A DNA stretch of 64,000 nucleotides, from assembly GCA_910589415.1 (NCBI GenBank), contig OU342630.1, positions 18,261,867 to 18,325,866 of the forward strand, read 5' to 3'. This DNA comes from Malachius bipustulatus (lineage: Eukaryota; Arthropoda; Insecta; Coleoptera; Melyridae). This document shows, one piece after another, positions 56,609 to 64,000 of the stretch; the stretch's first letter is position 1; each line of letters opens with the position of its first letter. Position numbers and translations under genes: made by a program. Under the pieces are notes generated by a model. The model was given only the letters and a program-made list of their open reading frames with translations. It had not been told where the DNA came from and ran no database searches.

Positions 56609-57823
56609 GGATTAGCAAGTAAAACTGACGTGCAAAATAGACGTGTTTTTAAACAAGCAACGAAAATTGTCAAACACGGCGGAATGCCGAGTTGTCATGT
56701 AACATAATATGTCATTGAATTCGTTTTTAAGGGGGACTTTTCCATGAGCCGATGTAATTTAGGACCTGTCATTTTAAAAATTGAGGAAAATCAGCACTTT
56801 GTAAAACCTGGCAACATTGCATTAGGATGGAACATTTAACATTTTTTCGCAAAATATTAAGGAAGACTAATGTGACAACCTCTTGGTGAAAGAGGTGTTA
56901 AAAATGTCAAATAACAGTCTACACGTAGTGCTTCTAAAGTTGAGCTATTTTTAGCTGAGGGCCAATAGCTAAATTATTTTTTTTTTTTGGAGGTTATGAT
57001 AGATCAACAAATTATTTGTTATTAAAACAATGCCATTGAGCACCCATAGTTTCCTTCCACCTTGCACCAGATAGAAAAATAAAAAAAGTTATGACAAGTC
57101 AAACACAATAATAAAAACCCGATATACTATGCCTGATCCAAACGCAACATGTTCCTGATATTATCCTGATGCATCCTCGATATCCATTTCGTAACATTTT
57201 TTTGAAAAACAAATTTATTTTTATTCAGCTTAAGTTCTGCTGGCATAGCAATATACAGTCTAAGTGCAAGTAGATGTAGTATCTTTTACCTAATTATTTT
57301 TTTGCTCTTAACGTTTTCAATAATTCCCTCTTACTGCCTTTATTAAGTATTGCATATACTTCTGGTGCATATACCTCTAGTGCATATACTTATACTTATA
57401 ATAATTCTAAAATAAGAATGTACACGCTATATACTTTTGGATAGGTATACCAATATCTCTTAAACCTAGTAAAATTTACGCTTATTAAATGTAATAAGTA
57501 CTCACAAGTAGTTATGTAACAGTATTGTTGTAAAAATGATTTCCACATTGTTTCTCTTAAGGTGTTCTAAGAAACATTTAATTTAAACGTCAACTGATAT
57601 TAGGTACCTATACACGTGTGTACACCCAATAAAACTTTCTTTGCTTATGTCATAAATGTTAAATACTCTATGGAAGTAAAAATCATTGTTAAAAATCTTA
57701 TAAATTTTAAATATGAATCTTGATTTGAACTGTAAAATTGGAGTCATGGTGTTTTTACTTCATCATTTTCGAACGAACGGGAAATCAATGGGATGAAAGA
57801 ACTCCGATTTTCAGCTCTTTATA
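56609..57823. other. Intergenic, nothing recognised
   Basis: AT-rich, with local TGCATATACTT repeats near 57350-57395. No gene or paired repeat ends. Confidence 0.45.
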
Positions 57824-58177
57824 ATGAATATAACAAATTGGGGAACTCCTAAATCATCTATGAGAAAAACTTCGAAGAAAAACGTATCGGATAGTTTCCG
57901 ACTCGCCAAACACGGTAGCGACATTTCGAATACGCCAACAAAAACTCTCGAGTTACTCTCAGATTCCAGTTTAACAGCTTCAATGTGCGATGGAGAATTC
58001 TTGAAGGTTTTCAGGAATATGGAATCGTTTCTGCATTGGAAACAAAAATATGACGACATTTACACGTCTCCTGCTAATGCGCTCGTTCTTGGTGACAAAT
58101 CTATAATTTATTCTTTATGCACATTCTTTTTATTTTGGAAGTCACAGCTGTTGCACTTCTACATAACTTTTCCATAA
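57824..58177 (+). CDS. Hypothetical protein or exon, 117 codons
   Basis: ATG to TAA, with balanced codon use over the first about 95 codons (pieces: MNITNWGTPKSSMRKTSKKN, SDSFRLAKHGSDISNTPTKT, FLKVFRNMESFLHWKQKYDD). The N-terminus is basic and Ser/Thr-rich; the last 25 residues are hydrophobic and look like intron or noise, so the true coding end may be earlier by splicing. No signal peptide, membrane segment in the first part, or known domain. It stands alone between transposons. Confidence 0.4.
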   Translation: MNITNWGTPKSSMRKTSKKNVSDSFRLAKHGSDISNTPTKTLELLSDSSLTASMCDGEFLKVFRNMESFLHWKQKYDDIYTSPANALVLGDKSIIYSLCTFFLFWKSQLLHFYITFP

Positions 58178-58322
58178 TCGAAATGTCTAAGATTCATTAT
58201 CAAAATGTTTTATTAGTGTAATTTTGTGTGTAAGAAATATGTAATTTTCTGTTTATCTGACAAGTAGTGCCTTGAGTAGTTTATTTTTTTAATGTAATAG
58301 GTAATTAGTGTTTCATACTTAA

Positions 58323-58929
58323 CCCTGAACTGGTATCGTGTTTTCACGAAACGTAACTGGTATCGTGGGGTGTTCTGACACCCCAAATACAATATTATTT
58401 TAAAATTGAAACGACTTTTGCTTTTAAATCTTTTTTTTTGATTATTTACTTTTATGAACTATAACCTAAGTATGGAATATAAAAAACAAAACATTTTTCG
58501 TCAATAACAACATAAAATAACAATTTACTCAACTTATTGCATAAAACTATAAATAAAATCGGCATTCTTTGTTAATCATCACAATGAGTCTTATAATGTT
58601 AAATTAAAAAAATCGTGTACTTATAATAAATCTTGAAGGTCCATTCTTACAAACTGAATAAAAAAACAATTTTATATATAATTTTAATGGCCATATAAGA
58701 ACAATAGTAATATATTGGGAACTTTAACTGGTATCGTGGGGTCGTTGCACACCCCAAGTTTTTTCACAAAATTTTTAATTTTCTATAGTCAAATGCAACA
58801 CTGTTTCATAGATGACTTTAAGTTAGGAGAATACCTGAAACAACAAAACAAATAAATAAATTGAACCACTTCATTTTACAAAAATGTAGACCCTGGGGTG
58901 TCAAAACACCCCACGATACCAGTTCAGGA
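58323..58929. mobile_element. piggyBac-like MITE with TTAA duplication
   Basis: TTAA at 58319-58322 and 58930-58933. Ends CCCTGAACTGGTATCGTG (left) and TCCTGAACTGGTATCGTG (complement of right). The motif AACTGGTATCGTGGGG is repeated inside at 58360 and 58728, and GGGGTGT..(G)ACACCCC forms small hairpins next to it. Non-coding. Confidence 0.8.
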
Positions 58930-59375
58930 TTAAGACCGACCATGCTAACATGAGCTCTATATAGATCTCATTAATGGCTGTCAATGTATATTTGAAGATG
59001 GGTTAGAATTAGAGTAATTTCAACAAAAATTTTTTGTTATGTAAATCAGTACCAGGTTCTTCGTTTCTGCGTGTACCACCTAATTATTTCACCGACTAGG
59101 AATTCTTTTAACATATCATCCTTAAAAAGTGATTTCCGGAAAGAAGTTGACTACTTATATTATAAGTTTTTTCTACTCTGGTGGATCAATCAAAATTTGT
59201 AAATTTGATAAAGAGAGCAAAGCTGTGAATAAGAACGATAACTGACATTTCTCAGAATCCACGCGTGCGCAGTCGCTACTCAGTACTGGAATTACCTACT
59301 GCTTATTCCAGGCAGTAAAATAAATATCAAAAAAATTTATTAAAAAAAAAAAAAATTGATAACATTTTTTTTATA

Positions 59376-59940
59376 CAGAGTGATCAGTAACTCGCGCACT
59401 CAGACCATGTTGCGGTAGACTTCACTTTTTAAGAGTGGTAAATATTCTTACTGCAGTATTGTAAGTTCTTTTCTTCCAAAGATATGACCATTTTTGTAAA
59501 AAAAAGGTGGCAACATTGCACTGAACATGTGAATAAGTTCGGGCTAGAAGGTATTGTTATTATTTTTATTTACATAGCAACGAAAGCATTTGAATATTTT
59601 ATATTTATTCTAGGTTGAGTTTAGGCTGTTGCCAAACTTCAAATTTCGTTCAGATTTAGGTATGGTATCAATTTCCAACATTCTCAATTCCTCTGTAAAG
59701 AGGTTTTGTGGAAAAAAATTTATGAATTATATGGTATCCGTTCCAGACATTACAGTAACCTAAATTTTTCATTAATTTTTATCACGGTTATTGAAAAAAA
59801 TACCTTTAAACTTGGATGAGGGAAACTCTGTAACTTGAAAACCAACCGTTGGCTTAAATTTTTTTTTTGCAGAATATCCTTAATTTTAATGGGCTCTATA
59901 TCGCCCTGTATTCGGAGTGCGCGAGTTACTGATCAATATG
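59376..59940. mobile_element. TA-flanked element with GATCAGTAACTCGCGCACTC ends
   Basis: 565 bp. A terminal inverted repeat of about 26 bp with three mismatches near the tips; the shared core is TGATCAGTAACTCGCGCACTC-like, shown here as GATCAGTAACTCGCGCACTC. TA on both sides. No coding sequence. Confidence 0.7.
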
Positions 59941-59958
59941 TATATAAGGGTCAAGTCA

Positions 59959-60608
59959 ACTCAACGATTAATTAAAAATAAAAGAACGAAGGTAGGTCAT
60001 ATGAGTATAAGTATAAAGCACATAAAGTGCAATTACTAGCCTATTAGGTGGGATCGGAGAATACCTCCATCGCCCATAGCAGTTGTCCTGCTGGCAGTTA
60101 TTTTATTTTTAATTAATCGTTGAGTACTTATGCTTGCCATTTTTCTCTTATTCATGATTGTCAATCGACTGGCATTGGTGGTGTCTGAAACTGTAATAAA
60201 CTTTGAGTGAACTCACGGTTAGTTCTTTAGAATGACCGCTACATGTCGCTCTACTTTACACCACACGGAGATCCTGGCAACACACGGTGTTACTGGCTTA
60301 TTTGAGATAGCCAAACTTCCATTGATCCAGCAGCATCCTCCGGATACTCCAGATGCAGCACACTGAAGAGCCCCAGTAGGGCGAAACACGTGTCTGTGCT
60401 TGTTCTGGTACTCTAGCTGGCTCTGCTGTTGGATGTGGAAGCTCTCTAGATTGAAGTTTTGGGCACTGCTAGCATGACAACTGTTATGGGCGATGGAGGA
60501 ATTCTCCGACCACACCTAACAGGCTAGAAATTGCACTTTATGTGCTTTATACTTATAGGTACTCATATGACCTAGCTTCGTTCTTTTATTTTTAATTAAT
60601 CGTTGAGT
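59959..60608. mobile_element. Inverted-repeat cassette carrying an intact hammerhead motif, possibly Penelope-derived
   Basis: The left arm from ACTCAACGATTAATTAAAAA (59959 to about 60090) is mirrored at about 60475-60608, including AAGCACATAAAGTGCAATT and CTCCATCGCCCATA. The block TTTTTAATTAATCGTTGAGT also occurs directly repeated at 60108 and 60588. Mixed inverted and direct terminal repeats around a hammerhead resemble pseudo-LTRs of Penelope-like elements; no GIY-YIG or RT coding remains, so this is inference. Confidence 0.55.
60357..60400 (+). ncRNA. Type I hammerhead ribozyme
   Basis: Stem I AGCACA (60357-60362) pairs with TGTGCT (60395-60400). The core is CTGAAGA (60363-60369; position 7 is free). 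Stem II is GCCC/GGGC with a 5-nt loop. GAAA lies at 60383-60386, a 2-bp stem III AC/GT is closed by ACGT, and the cleavage triplet GTC ends at 60394. Every invariant core base is present and all stems pair perfectly. The very short stem III is as described for hammerheads in Penelope-like elements and retrozymes. Confidence 0.8.
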
Positions 60609-60636
60609 ATACTTGCCATTTTTCTCTTATAAATAC

Positions 60637-60875
60637 ATTGATTTGTCGGAAACATAGTGACTTGCAAGGCAAATGCCATCTAACGACTGAAAGTATACAA
60701 CTTTCAATACGTCATTAGAGATTCTCTCAGAAAAATTTACAATTTTTCACTGCCATTTCTGACCGTTCATCGAGAAAGCAATTACCTTGCGAATCTCAAT
60801 AAATAAATCTCAATAATACTTTCAGTCGTTAGATGGAATTTGCCTTGCAAGTCACTATGTTTCCGACAAATCAAT
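60637..60875. mobile_element. 239-bp palindromic MITE (ATTGATTTGTCGGAAACATA)
   Basis: ATTGATTTGTCGGAAACATA at the left is mirrored at 60856-60875. The arms of about 63 bp continue through GTGACTTGCAAGGCAAAT and CTAACGACTGAAAGTAT, with a loop of about 110 bp. No target duplication recognised. Confidence 0.75.
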
Positions 60876-63100
60876 ATTCTTAAGTATGTTGGTTTTCTTT
60901 CTGCTTTGACATACTTCTCTGATGGTGATAATATTATGTCAGACTGATGGGCTGGAAATAACCAGTGATCATCGATGTCTCTGTCTTTTTCATACCATTA
61001 GGGTTGTGTCGTTCAGAAAACGTTATTGTTTCTTAATAATCGAAATGCTGGTAATGGATATGACTTAATTATTGTATCAATTTGTTTCTTAGTTCTCATT
61101 AGTTCCATCAATAGCTTGATGTCGTTCGAATATCGCCTTGAATTACTTAAATTTCGATGCAATTTTCTAAGTGCTGTTGGAAATATTGATAAGACGCCAA
61201 GAAAAATCATCCCATATCTAGCTATTGATCCGTATGTGAAATAATATTCTATGAATAAAATTGTTATTTTAAACAGGCAATGATGATAGAAGTAAGCGTT
61301 GTAAAAGCTCCCGAAGAGATAATTTTATGCTTTCCCGGTAATTCAGTACAACATGGGGGACAGGATCCAATCAGATAACTGATTCCCGTGGGAAATTCTT
61401 TTCGTTCCAAGTTTGAGAAAGTAATCCAGGAGAAAGTCTTAAAACTCCAACACTAAATAATCATCATTACGATGTAAATTTCGGGTTGATTTTGCCAGAA
61501 TTATTTCACCACTTACCAAATTATCCGGATAAAAAGCTTAAGAAGTATCTGGCTACCCATTTTAATTACAAATTCGTATAATAAAGGGTAAGCTCTGGTT
61601 TTTATATTTTAATTACTTGCGGAGTAAATTACCCAATTTATAAGGATTTACATTCAAGGCCTAGCAATAAAATTCCCCAAGGAAAATACCGCGTGGGGCC
61701 TTCCATTTGAGAGAAGCAGACAACTAACTTCCTAAGCCTCTGTCTGCTGCTGGCGACAAAGTGCAATAAGGCGGGTATTCTGTCTGACAACTTCTCCAAC
61801 TAGTTAAAATACTGAGAAAGTTTTTTAGGACAAGTTATTGATGTTTACAAAATAAAAGAAATCTGTTGCGACATTAGCTGTTCATCCAAATCTGCGCTAT
61901 AACTTACATCGCTTTGAAGTGAACTTAAAGCTAGTTCGACAGGTATGGCCAATAGCAGTCTAAAATTGATTCTCGAAGTTTATAATTTAGATTTGGAACA
62001 TCCGACAAATTTTGTTATAAGTAACAGAGATATGTTCGAAACTTATTAAAACTTAGGTGGAATGACAACAAGATTAATGTTTCAGTAGGTAGGTACTTAA
62101 TTCAGCTCACTGAAGATAATTTTGCCATCAATCGAAATCTTGTTACATGATGTTCGATTTAATTTTTTCTAATTATTCTCCAAACAACATGCCTATTGCT
62201 AAAAAAAATAAGTTCAATACGAGCAGGTGTAAGCCATGAAACCATGAAAGATCAAAGACAAGAGTAAAAATGAAAAGATAAACTCTGATGTAAATCATTT
62301 TGTATCAGGTTGGCAAAAAAGATCATTTCACTTCGAAGTTATCGCCTCCATGAGACAAGCAAGCGCTGATCTCCCACGGGTTGAACTAGTTTTGTTCCGC
62401 CCGTGGTGCACACAGTACCTACTTTTTTAGCACGTGACATAAGAAACGTCACATTTCGTTAAGATACAGCCGGCGAAATGAAGGCAATAACGCGACCGCT
62501 CACTTCACTAGCAGATGACTAGATTCACTTCAGCACGCTTCTGTTTGATTTTAAATCGATTTCGTCTAGATCGAAATTTGTCGCAAAATTTTCATTTCAC
62601 AACGACGACACTTGTCAGATTGCCAGTTGATCCCATAATGATACACTGTGGGGTGCACGAACGTCTATTAAAAGTGATTATTCAATTATTATTACAAATG
62701 ATTAACGCGTAAATCATTGAACAATCATTTTTACCAAGCGTTCTATAAATTTACAAGCGTTAAATAAGTATACCACGGGCGGATGAACAGAATTACTATT
62801 ACAATTCGTATAATTAAATTAAAACAAATACTTGATTATGAAGGGATTTCTTTCAGCGATTTTCTTGCGACGGTTTTCGATGCAATTTATTTAGCGTCCA
62901 ACAATGACAACTTACAAATGAGCAGCATTCATGCAAAAGCTGATACATTCACTTTTAATGGAAAATGAGTTAGATACCGTTTCCTATTAATTTAAAGGTC
63001 CACTATCGATTTATCAACTCTGATTCAAGCAAAAACCGATACTTCCCATGTAAAGTTGGACAGTTCGAACAAATACCGATTAATCCCATATTCTTTGCAA
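60876..63100. other. Intergenic, nothing firmly recognised
   Basis: CGCCCGTGGTG at 62398 and CCACGGGCGG at 62773 form a weak inverted pair. Short ORFs (for example at 61026 and 62515) lack domains. No gene supported. Confidence 0.4.
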
Positions 63101-63373
63101 AACCCTGTAAATCTATGTTTTCAACCCTTACTTCGTAGAATCTCTGCATACTTATTGATTATGAATAAAACACTAATGTTTTATAAAATTCTACTATATA
63201 TTGATCACTTAGGTAATACTGTTGCTATGTTACTGTATCAATAATTTTATTTACGTCTGAAGATGCTACATGAAAAGTAGCGAAACACGTGTAACGTTTC
63301 TACCATCCATCAATATATAGTAGAATTTTATAAAACATTAGTGTTTTATTCATAATCAATAACCCTGTAAATC
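63101..63373 (+). mobile_element. Small hammerhead cassette with 51-bp perfect inverted repeats and 13-bp direct repeats
   Basis: The direct repeat AACCCTGTAAATC is at 63101-63113 and 63361-63373, likely a target duplication. Inside, 63155-63205 (TTGATTATGAATAAAACACT in front) and 63309-63359 are exact inverted copies over 51 bp. A hammerhead motif lies in the 103-bp loop. No ORF. Looks like a complete non-autonomous element of about 250 bp. Confidence 0.65.
63253..63297 (+). ncRNA. Hammerhead ribozyme motif (one extra base at stem II)
   Basis: Stem I ACGT (63253-63256) pairs with ACGT (63294-63297). The core is CTGAAGA (63257-63263), then one unpaired T, stem II GCTAC/GTAGC, GAAA at 63282-63285, stem III AC/GT closed by ACGT, and cleavage triplet GTA ending at 63293. 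Core bases are all present; the inserted T between core and stem II may weaken or abolish cleavage. Confidence 0.65.
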
Positions 63374-64000
63374 CCTGTTGCTACACGTATTGCCATCTGT
63401 TTTTGTAATATACTTGATATAAGTTATGCAATAGTCTTCAGTTCTTGTATAAAAGATTACTAGAACGGCAGAATACCCATTGTAGTACTCTATATGCATG
63501 ATTGTGATATTTCTGATGTTTTTCTCTTAATTTCGCGGCAACTTTGACTTGCTGTAAGTAAGATTTCGTAAAGATACGTTTGACTTCAAATAGTTCACAA
63601 ATATGCATGCACAAGGAATAGAAAATAACAGTGAAACCAATATTTTGATGCGAGTCGCCAATCAGGGTAAAAGTAACGGGCGTAAATATGAAAATAATAA
63701 GATACTAAAAATTATAAAATGAAATTTTAAAAGCATTTCTCTATCATAGTCTAGCGGACGAAAACTTGCAATATGAACATGTTGTGAGCCGTTTTTCTAT
63801 ATTTTTGGTCGCAACTATGTCATAGACCTCTGTGCGCAGTAGTTACAGGAAAAGATGCACCGCCAACGCAGGTCAAAAAAGATATTTTCAGACAGCCAAG
63901 TGGCTCTAAAAACCCGTAGTTCCAGCCACTGTAAGTCCCAGTTGGCCTAGAACTGTCAACTAACCTTGAATGTTCTAGCAAAGGAGCCAAATCTGATTTA
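63374..64000. other. Intergenic to window end, nothing recognised
   Basis: AT-rich, without ORF or repeat structure that I can support. Confidence 0.5.

Noticed and set aside
62395..62785. Element bounded by CGCCCGTGG and CCACGGGCG
   Set aside because: The inverted match is only about 13 bp with a gap, and no target duplication is present.
1..64000. CRISPR arrays, tRNA or rRNA genes
   Set aside because: No regularly spaced direct repeats, tRNA A/B boxes or rRNA-like conserved blocks were seen on either strand.

Overview
The window reads as insect nuclear DNA: AT-rich, almost without host coding sequence, and packed with transposable elements. The evidence is a Ty3/gypsy retrotransposon with a primer-binding site fitting insect tRNA-Lys, Tc1/mariner-type transposase remnants, piggyBac-like (TTAA) and P-like (8-bp duplication plus THAP exon) elements, LINE fragments with (ATT)n tails, and scattered TAGGTACCTA-type simple sequence. 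Order is not resolvable by reading alone; Coleoptera or Lepidoptera are both plausible. No tRNA, rRNA, CRISPR or complete host gene was found.

Layout. 1-1657: palindromic element whose central TA holds a mariner-like element with a dead transposase. 2796-11362: complete, young gypsy-type LTR retrotransposon on the minus strand (gag, pol, both LTRs, PBS, PPT, TSD, and a clear -1 frameshift signal). 13372-20340: nested palindromic mariner-type elements, a 1.9-kb mariner-like copy with a broken transposase, and a palindrome carrying two opposed hammerhead-ribozyme motifs. 20541-28380: more nested inverted-repeat elements, including a 185-bp tandem duplication built around a 98-bp hairpin. 30188-34466: palindromic elements, a 100-bp GC-rich hairpin, and a piggyBac-like element with a mariner MITE inside. 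35694-39180: head-to-head LINE fragments. 41480-44552: a dead pogo/Tigger-type transposase, then a 1.7-kb composite element. 45973-53850: MITEs, another dead mariner-like transposase, possible exons, a minisatellite, and a 1.46-kb near-perfect palindrome. 54510-64000: a repeat shared with 20.5 kb, a P-like element, a hypothetical ORF, a piggyBac-like MITE, and two more hammerhead motifs inside inverted-repeat cassettes.

The only intact protein-coding unit is gag-pol of the LTR element. The most unusual signals are the type I hammerhead motifs, each bracketed by inverted repeats (one also by a 13-bp direct repeat), and the repeated Russian-doll structure in which a TA-inserting element sits at the exact centre of another palindromic element.
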